In this document: positions 7,185-14,702 of the stretch, piece after piece
Layout of the letters: the number at the start of each line of letters is the position of its first letter
How positions within the stretch are numbered: the stretch's first letter is position 1
DNA from: Chloroflexota bacterium
GTDB taxonomy: Bacteria > Chloroflexota > Limnocylindria > Limnocylindrales > CSP1-4
DNA: 20,765 nucleotides
NCBI GenBank assembly: GCA_021789355.1
Contig: JAJYJR010000032.1
Coordinates: forward strand, 1-20,765
Direction: 5' to 3'
Translations under genes and position numbers: made by a program
Notes under the pieces: model-generated
What the model saw: only the letters and a program-made list of their open reading frames with translations
The model's database searches: none
Told to the model about the DNA's origin: nothing

Positions 7185-8534
7185 TCAGCCCACCGACTCG
7201 TAGCGGTCGCCCGCGTAGTTGACGAACCGCGTCTGCGCCTTCTTGAACCACAGGTCGATCTCGCCCGTGGGGCCGTTGCGGTGCTTGGCGAGCTTGAGCC
7301 GGATGACCTCGCCCTCGGCCTGCTGGTCGTCCGAGCCCCGGTCGCGCTCCCGGTACAGGAACATGACCAGGTCCGCGTCCTGCTCGATGGACCCCGACTC
7401 GCGCAGGTCGGACAGCCGGGGCTCCTTGGACTCGCGCATCTCGGGCTGGCGCGACAGCTGGCTGAGCGCCATCACGGGCACCTTCAGCTCGCGCGCGAGC
7501 GCCTTGAGCCCGCGGGAGATCTCCGAGACCTCCTGCACGCGGTTCGCGTCCCTGCTGCTGGTCGACGACTGCATGAGCTGCAGGTAGTCCACGATGACGA
7601 GATCGAGCCCGGCCTCGGCCTGGAGGCGGCGAGCCTTGGTCCGCAGCTCCATCGTGGTGATGTTGGGCGTGTCGTCGATGTAGATGGGCGCCTCCGACAG
7701 GGCGTTCATGGCCGGCGCGATGCGGGCGAAGTCCAGCTCCTCGAGGAAGCCCGTGCGCAGCCGCTGCGAGTCGATCCCCGACACGGAGGAGAGCAGGCGC
7801 AGCACCAGCTGCTCCTTGCTCATCTCGAGGCTGAAGACGCCCACGCTCATCTTGTCGTGCACGGCGGCGTGCTCGGCGACGTTCAGCGCGAAGCTGGTCT
7901 TGCCCACCGACGGGCGGGCGGCGAGGATCACCAGGTCGCTCTTCTGGAGGCCCGTGGTGAGCCCGTCGAGGCTGGCGAAGCCGGTGCGGACGCCGCTGAT
8001 CTCGCCCCGGTGGGCGTGCAGGTAGTCCAGCCGGTCGTACGCGTCGTGCAGGAGGCTGCGCAGCACCGAGAAGCCCGCCGACACCCGCCGCTCGCTGACC
8101 GCGAACAGCTCCGCCTCCGCCCGGTCGATCGCCTCGCCGATCTCGGCCGGGTCCTCGTAGCCGATCCCGGCGATCTTGCCGGCCGCGCCGATCAGGTTCC
8201 GGAGCACCGCCTTGCGCTCCACGATCCGCGCGTACTGGGCGGCGTGGACCGCGGTGGGCGTCTGGCTGGACAGCGAGGCGAGGTACGCACGGCCGCCCAC
8301 GGACTCCAGGTCCCCGCTGCGCTCGAGCGCCTCGGACACGGTCACGATGTCGATGGGCTCCCGGCGCTCCGAGAGGTCCAGCATGGCGGCGTAGACCCGC
8401 GCGTGCGCCTGCCGGTAGAAGTCCTCCGGCTTGAGGAAGTCCGCGATCTCGATGATGGCGTCGCGGTCGATCAGGACCGCGCCGAGCACGGACTGCTCAG
8501 CCTCGATGGACTGCGGGGGGAGTCGGTCGATCAT
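7185..8534 (-). CDS. dnaB: Replicative DNA helicase DnaB
   Basis: 449 residues, typical of DnaB without an intein. The N-terminal domain (residues 1-110) begins with PPQSIEAEQSVLGAVL, the usual opening, and binds primase and loader. The RecA-like C-terminal domain has Walker A ARPSVGKTS (206-214), Walker B LVIVDYLQLM (312-321), the QLSRQPE.R..K.PRLSDLRESG block (359-381) and the arginine-finger region KHRNGPTGEI (417-426). It forms the hexameric ring that unwinds DNA 5'-3' at the replication fork using ATP. ATG 8534 gives the expected N-terminus, although the Shine-Dalgarno is poor (GGGA). It lies 178 nt downstream of lexA on the same strand, separated by a strong hairpin, so separate transcription is likely. 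Confidence 0.97.
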   Translation of the reverse strand: MIDRLPPQSIEAEQSVLGAVLIDRDAIIEIADFLKPEDFYRQAHARVYAAMLDLSERREPIDIVTVSEALERSGDLESVGGRAYLASLSSQTPTAVHAAQYARIVERKAVLRNLIGAAGKIAGIGYEDPAEIGEAIDRAEAELFAVSERRVSAGFSVLRSLLHDAYDRLDYLHAHRGEISGVRTGFASLDGLTTGLQKSDLVILAARPSVGKTSFALNVAEHAAVHDKMSVGVFSLEMSKEQLVLRLLSSVSGIDSQRLRTGFLEELDFARIAPAMNALSEAPIYIDDTPNITTMELRTKARRLQAEAGLDLVIVDYLQLMQSSTSSRDANRVQEVSEISRGLKALARELKVPVMALSQLSRQPEMRESKEPRLSDLRESGSIEQDADLVMFLYRERDRGSDDQQAEGEVIRLKLAKHRNGPTGEIDLWFKKAQTRFVNYAGDRYESVG

Positions 8535-8667
8535 GCGGTCCCAAGGTCGGCGGTGGGGATGACATGTTGAGTGTCACGGAGAGGGGCGGATGCCGCCTAG
8601 GGCGTTATCCCCGACGGCGCCCGGAAATTGGCCGAGCCTGTGGAAGGCCTGTGGACGGGCGGCGGCC

Positions 8668-8688
8668 GGCCGGCGGGCAGTGCCGGCC
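8668..8688 (-). terminator. Strong hairpin after lexA
   Basis: GGCCGGC and GCCGGCC pair over 7 bp with a 7-nt loop, 25-45 nt past the lexA stop codon. No T-run follows. It overlaps the first copy of a 14-bp direct repeat. Confidence 0.45.
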
Positions 8689-8703
8689 AGCGGGCAGTGC
8701 CGG
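8673..8703. repeat. 14-bp direct repeat after lexA
   Basis: GCGGGCAGTGCCGG occurs at 8673-8686 and again at 8690-8703, with a 17-bp period. It is probably a local duplication of the hairpin region. Confidence 0.8.
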
Positions 8704-8712
8704 TCCGGAGGG

Positions 8713-9363
8713 TCAGTCCAGCCGGCGGATGACGCCGATCAGCTTTCCCTGGATGCGCACCGACGGGTAGAACTGCGGCGCGTAGTTCTGGTTGGCGGGC
8801 TGCAGCCGGACGCGGTCCTTCTCGCGGAAGAACCGCTTGAGGGTGACTGCGTTCTCCTCCACCTGGGCCACGACGATGTCGCCGTCCCGGGCGGTCTCCT
8901 GCGGGCGGATCACAACGTAGTCCCCGTCCGCGATGTGCGCCTCGATCATCGAGTCGCCGCGCACGCGCAGCACGTAGGCGTCCCCGCCGGCCGCCAGGAC
9001 GTCCGGCACGGCGAGCGTCTCCGACGCGTCCTGGTACGCCTCGATGGGGCCGCCGGCGGCGATCTCGCCGATCACCGGCAGGGCGAAGGTCTCGCTGGGC
9101 ATGGACTGCGGGGTCAGCTCGCTCGAGAGGCCGAGCATGAGCGCCGCGGTGGGCGTGAGGCGGATGGCGCGCGACTGCGAGGCGCCCCGCTCGAGATAGC
9201 CATCCTTCTCGAGGATCTGGAGGTGGTGGTGCACCGCCGAGGTGGACGCGAGGCCGACCGCCTTGGCGATCTCGCGGACGGACGGCGGGTAGCCGCGGGC
9301 ACGGATGGTGCCCGCGATCACGTCCAGGATCTTGCGCTTGCGTTCGGCGTCGTGACGGGTCAC
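8713..9363 (-). CDS. lexA: LexA repressor, SOS response regulator
   Basis: 216 residues, normal for LexA. The winged helix-turn-helix is at residues 8-70 (YPPSVREIAKAVGL, then STSAVHHHLQILEKDGYL). The self-cleavage bond is Ala103-Gly104 in GEIAAGGPI. The catalytic dyad is Ser138 (RGDSMIEA) and Lys176 (AVTLKRFF). On DNA damage RecA filaments trigger cleavage and release the SOS genes. GTG 9363 is the start, supported by GGAG with a 6-nt gap. The promoter carries a perfect LexA box in its spacer, so the gene is autoregulated. The same box type occurs twice in the DUF6504-like promoter at 18368. Confidence 0.98.
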   Translation of the reverse strand: MTRHDAERKRKILDVIAGTIRARGYPPSVREIAKAVGLASTSAVHHHLQILEKDGYLERGASQSRAIRLTPTAALMLGLSSELTPQSMPSETFALPVIGEIAAGGPIEAYQDASETLAVPDVLAAGGDAYVLRVRGDSMIEAHIADGDYVVIRPQETARDGDIVVAQVEENAVTLKRFFREKDRVRLQPANQNYAPQFYPSVRIQGKLIGVIRRLD

Positions 9364-9387
9364 GGGGCTCTCCTTCGAGTTGCGGCC

Positions 9388-9415
9388 ACTATACCGAACG
9401 GACGTTCGATGTCAA
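9388..9415 (-). promoter_or_regulatory. lexA promoter with SOS box in the spacer
   Basis: On the minus strand TTGACA (9410-9415) and TATAGT (9388-9393) are separated by 16 bp. The perfect palindrome CGAAC-GGAC-GTTCG (9395-9408) fills nearly the whole spacer. This is the Gram-positive-type LexA operator, so repressor binding should exclude RNA polymerase. Confidence 0.92.
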
Positions 9416-9486
9416 CTCCCGCGGCGGGGATCGGGCGGCGCAGGGGCCTGAGCGGGTCGGGCGACCCCCCGGGGGGGAACGGACGA

Positions 9487-9507
9487 GCTGGACCGCCAGT
9501 CCAGACT
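9487..9507 (+). repeat. Left copy of a perfect 21-bp inverted repeat
   Basis: Its reverse complement is found exactly at 9631-9651. Within the copy CTGGAC and GTCCAG form a smaller hairpin with a 5-nt loop (CGCCA). Confidence 0.9.
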
Positions 9508-9630
9508 CTCGGGGGCGGGGCGCGTCGTGCTGGACCCCTGGCCCAGCGAGGGGGCCCTGTGCGGGCTTCATGCCAACCAGTCCGCTCGGTTCTGGCCCGC
9601 GAGTCCAGGCTCGGCCGCGAGGGCCCCGGA

Positions 9631-9651
9631 AGTCTGGACTGGCGGTCCAGC
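9631..9651 (-). repeat. Right copy of the 21-bp inverted repeat
   Basis: It is an exact reverse complement of 9487-9507, 123 bp away. No transposase or other gene lies between the copies. Confidence 0.9.
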
Positions 9652-9878
9652 CCGGGCGCGAGCAGGGGCGGTCCAGCCCGCGCCATGCGGGGCGGGCCCA
9701 AGCGCGGCGCGTCGGCCCCAGGACGGTGCGTCGCCTCGCCTTCCCGTCGCCTCGCCCGCCAGGCTCGCCCCGCCTCCCGGCTCGCACGCGCTCGCGCCCA
9801 CTCGCGCGCGTGGAGCCGCGAGGCCGGGTGCTAACATTCCTCGTCCCTGGTTCCGCGCTGCGGCGCCGAGGGGTGCGC

Positions 9879-10412
9879 ATGAGGAGCAGGGTGGCTCGAG
9901 CATCGCGGGCGGACCGCGAGACCCGGCGGGACCGTCGGCCAGGCGACAGGGGGCGCGTCGGCGTCCGGCGCCTGCTCGGCTGGGCGGCGCTGCTGCCGAT
10001 CGCCAGTCGGGCCCCGCAGTACGGCCGGCTGTTCGTGGACCTGCTGCTCGACGATCGCACGCCGATGCCCCGCAAGGCGGCACTGGCGGCGGCGGCCGGC
10101 TACCTCATCGCGGGACGGGACCTGATCCCCGACGACCTGCCGGTGATCGGCGGGCTCGACGACCTGATCGTCGTGGTCCTGGCCATCGACCTGTTCCTCG
10201 ACGGGGTCCCGGACGAGGTCCTGGACGAGAAGCTCGAGGCGCTCGGCGTGGACCGCCGGGCCTTCAACGAGGACGTCCGGCGCATCCGGCGCTTCACGCC
10301 GGCGCCGTTGCGGCGTATCGTTCGCCGCCTGCCGGACGCCGTGTCGTTTGCAGGGGACGCCCTGCGCCACAGCCAGCTCGGGCCGCGGCTCCGGGGCTGG
10401 ATCAACAACTAG
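9879..10412 (+). CDS. YkvA/DUF1232 family protein
   Basis: 177 residues from ATG 9879, preceded by GAGGGG about 5 nt upstream; an in-frame GTG at 9873 is a less likely alternative. The first 30 residues are Arg-rich. The DUF1232 core lies at about residues 65-115: a helix rich in Ala (ALAAAAGYLIAG), then RDLIPDDLPVIGGLDDL, close to the family signature PiDliPD-G-lDD. The function of this family is not established; members are small membrane-associated proteins. Its stop codon overlaps the ribosome site of rplI, so the two are surely co-transcribed. The C-terminal third is Arg-rich and may be cytosolic. Confidence 0.87.
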   Translation: MRSRVARASRADRETRRDRRPGDRGRVGVRRLLGWAALLPIASRAPQYGRLFVDLLLDDRTPMPRKAALAAAAGYLIAGRDLIPDDLPVIGGLDDLIVVVLAIDLFLDGVPDEVLDEKLEALGVDRRAFNEDVRRIRRFTPAPLRRIVRRLPDAVSFAGDALRHSQLGPRLRGWINN

Positions 10413-10426
10413 GAGGGTTCGATCGC

Positions 10427-10873
10427 GTGAAGGTGATCCTGACGAAGGACGTCGCGAAGCTCGGCAAGACGGGCGAGATGAAGAACGTCGCGGACGGGTA
10501 CGCCCAGAACTTCCTCATCCCGCAGAAGCTCGCCGTGTCTGCGTCCGGTGGCGCCTTCCGCGCGTACCAGCACGACATCGCGTCGCGCGAGGAGAAGCGG
10601 AAGCGCGAGCGCGAGGAGGCCGAGATCGCGGCCACCCGCATCGGCTCGACCACGCTCACGATGGGCGTGAAGGTGGGCGAGGGCGGCAAGCTCTACGGCT
10701 CCATCAACAGCCAGGACATCGCGGAGGCGCTCGGCCGCCGCGGCATCGTCGTGGACAAGCACAAGATCGAGCTCGACAGCCCGATCAAGTCGCTGGGCAC
10801 CTACAAGGTGGCGGTCAAGGTGCTCTCGGGCATGACGCCCGAGGTCACGATCGTCGTCGAGCCCAAGGGCTGA
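10427..10873 (+). CDS. rplI: 50S ribosomal protein bL9
   Basis: 148 residues, the standard length. GTG 10427 is the start, with AGGAGGG 9 nt upstream overlapping the previous gene's stop. The N-terminal domain reads MKVILTKDVAKLGKTGEM...VADGYAQNFLIPQKLA, the classic L9 signature. A long charged helix (about residues 41-75) links it to the C-terminal domain (GEGGKLYGSINSQDIAEAL, ending IVVEPKG). bL9 binds 23S rRNA domain V near the L1 stalk and helps keep the reading frame. In many bacteria it sits near rpsF-ssb-rpsR and dnaB; here dnaB is close but on the other strand. Confidence 0.98.
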   Translation: MKVILTKDVAKLGKTGEMKNVADGYAQNFLIPQKLAVSASGGAFRAYQHDIASREEKRKREREEAEIAATRIGSTTLTMGVKVGEGGKLYGSINSQDIAEALGRRGIVVDKHKIELDSPIKSLGTYKVAVKVLSGMTPEVTIVVEPKG

Positions 10874-10917
10874 CCGCGCTGCCCAATCCTCGGCGCTGAG
10901 CCCCCGAAGGCCACGGC

Positions 10918-12894
10918 GTGATCGCGACGCTCGCGGTCCTGGCCGCGGCTGTGCTCGGGGGCTCCATCGCCAGCTACTGGTACGACCCCGGCGCACCACC
11001 CGCGTCGCGCCCGTTCACTGGCGCGGCCACGGGGCTCGTGGCCCTCGCCGGGGTCGGCCTCGCCTTCGGCTTCGTGCTCGGGACGACGGCCATGGCCGCG
11101 TGGCTGGCGGCAGCCGTCGTCGCCTCGCCGGTGCTCCTCCTCGCGCGGAGCGAGATCCGCGCCGCTGTCCGCCGGGATGGCGCGTGGCTGGCGGGCCTCG
11201 CCCCCCGCAGTGCAGCCGCATCGGGGCGCGCGCTGATGGCATTGGTCGGCCTGGCGGCGGCGGCCGCCCTGCTGTGGTTGATCGTGACCCGGGTCATGAT
11301 CGAAGGTCCCGACGGCATCTCGACCGGGTACATCAACAACCTCGGCGATCTGCCGTTCCACCTCCAGGCAGCGGCCAGCTTCGGCTGGGCAGCCAACCTG
11401 CCGCCTCGCGACCCGACATACGCCGGCGCGGCGTTCACCTACCCGTTCCTCGCCGACTACCTGTCCGGGATGCTGCTGGCCCTGGGCGCGACGCTGCGCG
11501 AGGCCATCCTCCTGCCGAGCCTCGTCCTCGGCGCGGCGCTGGTCGGCGTCCTCTGCCGCTTCGCCGCCACCCTCGTCCGCGATCGGCTCGCCGTGATGCT
11601 TACGCCACTGCTCGTCCTGCTCGGCGGCGGGCTCGGTTGGGTCGTGCTGCTGCAGGATGCCCGGACGGCACCCGGCGGCCTCCTCGGCACGCTGCTCGCC
11701 CCGCCCCACGACTACACCATTGTCGGGAACACCGTCTGGCGGTGGGGCAACGCCATCACGACCCTCCTCGTGCCCCAGCGGAGCCTCCTGCTCGGCCTCC
11801 CCCTGACCGTCGTGGCGCTCACGCTTCTGTGGCTCGCCCTCGCGCCCACGCCGACACCGGCCGCCCGACGGCTCCGCACGATCCGCCTCCTCGCCGCGGG
11901 CCTGGCGACGGGAGCGCTCGTCCTGGGCCACACTCATTCGTTCATCGTCCTGCTCGGGACGGCTGGCATGCTCGGGCTCCTGTTCGCAGAGTGGCGCGAC
12001 GGCCGGTGGCGTGGCTGGGTCGTCTACCTCGCGGCCGCTGCCGTGCTGGCCCTGCCGTCGGCGCTCCTGCTCGTCTCGGACTCGTCGGCGAGCGCGGGGA
12101 CGCTCTTCGGGATCGCGATCGGCTGGGACCGGGGCGACACCGACCCGTTCACGTTCTGGCTGCTGAACACCGGCCTGTTCGTGCCCCTCCTGATCCTCGC
12201 GATCCTTGCCGGGCGCGTTCCCTGGGGCTCTGGGCAGCCCCTCGTCAGCGGGCGCCTGCTGCGCTTCTGGCTGCCGTCCCTCGCCTGGTTCCTCGTCCCC
12301 AACGTCGTCAAGCTCGCGCCTTGGATCTGGGACAACATCAAGGTCCTGTTCTACTGGTGGGTGATCTCCGCCCCGCTGGTCGCCGCTTCGCTGGCCGCGC
12401 TGTGGAGAGGGCGCTGGACGGGTTCCGTGGCGGCGGTTGGTCGGCTGGCCGCGGGCGGAGCGCTGGTTGTGCTCCTGCTTGCCGGCAGCCTGGACGTCGG
12501 CAGGGTGGTGAGCGGCCAGACGGCCTACGGGCAGTTCGACGCGGACGCCGTGGCATTCGCGGACAAGGTCCGCCAGAGTGTGCCGGGCGACGCCGTGGTG
12601 CTTGCCGCGCCCACCTGGAATGCCCCAGTGTTCCTGACCGGTCGAGCGACCCTGCTCGGTTACCCCGGCTGGATCTGGGCCCACGGGATCGCCTATGCGG
12701 ACCGGGAGCAGGACATCAAGGCGATCTACAACGGTGATCCTGACGCGCTGGCCCTGCTCAAGGCTAGGGGTATCGCATACGTCGAGGTCACGCCGCTCGA
12801 GCGGAGCGCGCTGTCGGTCAACGACGCGTTCTTCGCCCGCTTCCCGCTCGTTGCCGCGGTGGGCGGCTACCAGCTCTATCGGGTGTCGCAGTGA
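10918..12894 (+). CDS. Large GT-C-like integral membrane protein
   Basis: 658 residues from GTG 10918, with GAAGG 7 nt upstream. About 12 or more hydrophobic segments fill residues 3-525, and a soluble tail follows (about 530-658). The first large loop has GDLPFHL (143-149), NLPPRDPTYAG (160-170) and FTYPFLADY (173-181). This fits GT-C glycosyltransferases, where an acidic residue in the first outer loop is catalytic and the donor is a polyprenyl-phosphate sugar. The specific family is not recognised. The minus-strand gene at 14703-16877 has the same loop pattern and the same tail layout, so the two are paralogues. The stop overlaps the next start by 4 nt (GTGA), implying translational coupling to the Agl23-like gene. 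Confidence 0.8.
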   Translation: MIATLAVLAAAVLGGSIASYWYDPGAPPASRPFTGAATGLVALAGVGLAFGFVLGTTAMAAWLAAAVVASPVLLLARSEIRAAVRRDGAWLAGLAPRSAAASGRALMALVGLAAAAALLWLIVTRVMIEGPDGISTGYINNLGDLPFHLQAAASFGWAANLPPRDPTYAGAAFTYPFLADYLSGMLLALGATLREAILLPSLVLGAALVGVLCRFAATLVRDRLAVMLTPLLVLLGGGLGWVVLLQDARTAPGGLLGTLLAPPHDYTIVGNTVWRWGNAITTLLVPQRSLLLGLPLTVVALTLLWLALAPTPTPAARRLRTIRLLAAGLATGALVLGHTHSFIVLLGTAGMLGLLFAEWRDGRWRGWVVYLAAAAVLALPSALLLVSDSSASAGTLFGIAIGWDRGDTDPFTFWLLNTGLFVPLLILAILAGRVPWGSGQPLVSGRLLRFWLPSLAWFLVPNVVKLAPWIWDNIKVLFYWWVISAPLVAASLAALWRGRWTGSVAAVGRLAAGGALVVLLLAGSLDVGRVVSGQTAYGQFDADAVAFADKVRQSVPGDAVVLAAPTWNAPVFLTGRATLLGYPGWIWAHGIAYADREQDIKAIYNGDPDALALLKARGIAYVEVTPLERSALSVNDAFFARFPLVAAVGGYQLYRVSQ

Positions 12895-14630
12895 GCCCGC
12901 GAGACCGCCGGCGCAACACCCGCCGACCGAAGCCATCGGCTCCGGCGGCAGGCGAGGCCGCGTCCGGATCCTCGCCGTCAGCATCCCCGACCGCGCCCGT
13001 GCCCCCTGACGCCCCGCCGCCGGGCCACGAGGCCTCCGAGATCCGGATCGCCGACCCTGCCGCCCGGTCGTGGCGCGCCTGGGGTCCGTGGGCCGCGGCC
13101 GTGATCGCGCTCGTGGCCGTGGCGGCCGCACTGCGGCTGTGGGACCTGCCGCTGGCGCCGTTCCACAACGACGAGGGCGTCAACGGCTGGTTCACGTACC
13201 AGCTCCTCCAGACCGGCACCTGGCACTACGACCCGGCCAACTACCACGGGCCGACGCTGTTCTACGCCGAGGCCCTCTCGGGGCTGCTCGTCGGCCTCAG
13301 TGACGTCTCGATGCGCCTCGTCCCGGCCGTCTTCGGACTGGCGACGCTGGGCCTGGCCCTGCTCGCCTCGCGCTGGATCGGCCGAGCCGGGGCGCTGGCG
13401 GCCGCGGCCCTGCTCGCCGTCTCGCCGGGGATGGTGTTCTTCTCGCGGTACGCCATCCACGAGATGCTGCTGGTCTGCTTCACCCTCGCCTTCGTTCTCG
13501 AGGCAGCTCGCTGGTGGGAGACGGGTCGGGCACGCCATCTGCTGGGCGCCGCGGCCGCGCTGGCCCTCATGTTCACGACCAAGGAGACGGCGATCATCAC
13601 GGCGATCGTCCTCCTGCTGGCCGTGGCCTGCGTCGTGGCCTACGAGCGGTACGCCCCGCTGATCCTGGGGCGGCGGCGGCTGCGACTCGCCCCGCGCCCC
13701 GGCGCCGTCGGCAGCCCGAGGCCCGCGGGCGGGCGGTCGCGGGCGGGTCGGTCGAGCGTCGTTGCCGGCCCGATGCAGCGCTTCGGAGGCCGGGATCGGC
13801 TGCTGATCAGCCTGGCTGGCGCCGCCGTCGTCTTCCTCGCCCTCTGGGTCACCCTGTTCTCGTCGCTGTTCACCAACCCCGGTGGCGTGGCCGACTCGCT
13901 CCGGAGCCTCACCATCTGGACCCAGACCTCCGGGGCGACCCAAGTCTCCGGGCCACTGACCTACGTCGGCTGGATGGCGCAGGAAGAGCTGCCGATCCTG
14001 TTGATCGGGTTGGCCGCCTCGGCCTGGGTCGCCTGGGAGGGGCGGAGCCGGTTCGCGGTCTTCGCGGCGGCCTGGGCGACGGGGCTGCTCCTCGCGTACT
14101 CACTGATCGGCTACAAGACGCCCTGGCTCATCCTCAACTGGCTGGTCCCGTACGCGCTGGTGGCGGGATACGCCATCGGCCGGGCCTGGACGGCGCGGCG
14201 ACGCGCGCTGCGGCTCGGGGTCGCGATCGTCCTCGCCGCCGCGCTCTCCCTGTCGGCGGTCAAGGCGGTCCAGCTCGCGTTCCAGGACTACGACGTCCAG
14301 GGGAACGCCTACGTCTACGTCCAGACGCAGCGAGACATCCTGGACCTCGTCGGGTGGCTGCACTCCGAGGACGAGCGCCGCGGGACGGGCGGCCAGCTCG
14401 GCGTCGTGGTCATGTCGCCCGACTACTGGCCGCTGCCGTGGTACCTGCGCGGCGATCGGAAGGCGGGCTTCTACGGCCAGGTCGTCGATGTCGCCGCGCC
14501 CGTCCAGATCGTGAGGGAGGACCAGCTCGCCTCGCTCCCGTCGGGGTTCTCGACCCGCTATCGCGAGCAGGCCAGGTACACCCTGCGGGGCGGCGTCGTG
14601 CTGGTCGCGTTCGTGGCGGTCGAGTCGTAG
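12891..14630 (+). CDS. TIGR03663/Agl23-like membrane protein (GT-C fold)
   Basis: 579 residues from GTG 12891. Residues 1-60 are a Pro/Ser/Ala-rich cytosolic leader. After the first membrane helix (about 66-82) comes APFHNDEGVNGWF with Asp94-Glu95, the acidic pair of GT-C enzymes, followed by TGTWHYDPANYHGPTLFY (109-126), which I recognise from the TIGR03663 family ('flippase activity-associated protein Agl23'). About 10 further hydrophobic segments follow, with TKETAI and GYKTPWLILNW typical of the family. The likely role is transfer or flipping of lipid-linked sugars for surface glycans or glycoproteins. A positively charged Arg-rich insert (about residues 256-300) lies in a cytosolic loop. 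It is translationally coupled to the preceding GT-C-like gene. Confidence 0.87.
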   Translation: MSPRDRRRNTRRPKPSAPAAGEAASGSSPSASPTAPVPPDAPPPGHEASEIRIADPAARSWRAWGPWAAAVIALVAVAAALRLWDLPLAPFHNDEGVNGWFTYQLLQTGTWHYDPANYHGPTLFYAEALSGLLVGLSDVSMRLVPAVFGLATLGLALLASRWIGRAGALAAAALLAVSPGMVFFSRYAIHEMLLVCFTLAFVLEAARWWETGRARHLLGAAAALALMFTTKETAIITAIVLLLAVACVVAYERYAPLILGRRRLRLAPRPGAVGSPRPAGGRSRAGRSSVVAGPMQRFGGRDRLLISLAGAAVVFLALWVTLFSSLFTNPGGVADSLRSLTIWTQTSGATQVSGPLTYVGWMAQEELPILLIGLAASAWVAWEGRSRFAVFAAAWATGLLLAYSLIGYKTPWLILNWLVPYALVAGYAIGRAWTARRRALRLGVAIVLAAALSLSAVKAVQLAFQDYDVQGNAYVYVQTQRDILDLVGWLHSEDERRGTGGQLGVVVMSPDYWPLPWYLRGDRKAGFYGQVVDVAAPVQIVREDQLASLPSGFSTRYREQARYTLRGGVVLVAFVAVES

Positions 14631-14648
14631 CCGATCAACGCCGTATCC

Positions 14649-14663
14649 CCGGACAGGCTCCGG
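14649..14663. terminator. Weak hairpin between convergent genes
   Basis: CCGGA and TCCGG pair over 5 bp with a 5-nt loop in the 72-bp gap between two converging genes. There is no T-run on either strand, so this is a weak candidate. Confidence 0.25.
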
Positions 14664-14702
14664 CGCGGGACCGGCTCGCCGATGGCCTTGCCTCGGTGGC
14701 GG

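Larger units (their letters stand above)
8535..8712. promoter_or_regulatory. lexA-dnaB spacer with possible protein-binding sites
   Basis: Going from the dnaB side it holds an inverted repeat TGACA-N7-TGTCA (8560-8576), a TTATCC (8605-8610) and two TGTGGA copies exactly 11 bp apart (8639-8644, 8650-8655) that resemble partial DnaA boxes. These could place dnaB under DnaA or another regulator, but none is a full consensus DnaA box. Confidence 0.25.
9416..9878. other. Non-coding region between lexA and the YkvA-like gene, rich in CTGGAC/GTCCAG elements
   Basis: This 460-bp stretch between two divergent genes has no convincing frame of its own. It contains a C6G7 run (about 9466-9478), a perfect 21-bp inverted repeat pair and additional CTGGAC or GTCCAG half-sites near 9530, 9603 and 9671. 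A TGCTAACAT (9829-9837) shortly before the YkvA-like gene could be an extended -10. Confidence 0.6.

Noticed and set aside
6993..8570. Plus-strand open frame antisense to dnaB
   Set aside because: dnaB is unmistakable on the other strand and this frame has no family resemblance.
9487..9651. Insertion sequence ends
   Set aside because: Only 123 bp between the copies, no transposase frame, no target duplication seen.
9389..10083. Minus-strand frames over the inverted repeat and the YkvA-like gene
   Set aside because: Arg/Pro/Ser-rich, no ribosome site, and they overlap the lexA promoter and a recognisable DUF1232 gene.
10801..13131. Long minus-strand open frame antisense to rplI and the GT-C/Agl23-like genes
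   Set aside because: Its composition (Arg, Gly, Glu, Gln, Pro runs) is that of an antisense frame in GC-rich coding DNA; the plus strand has recognisable proteins.
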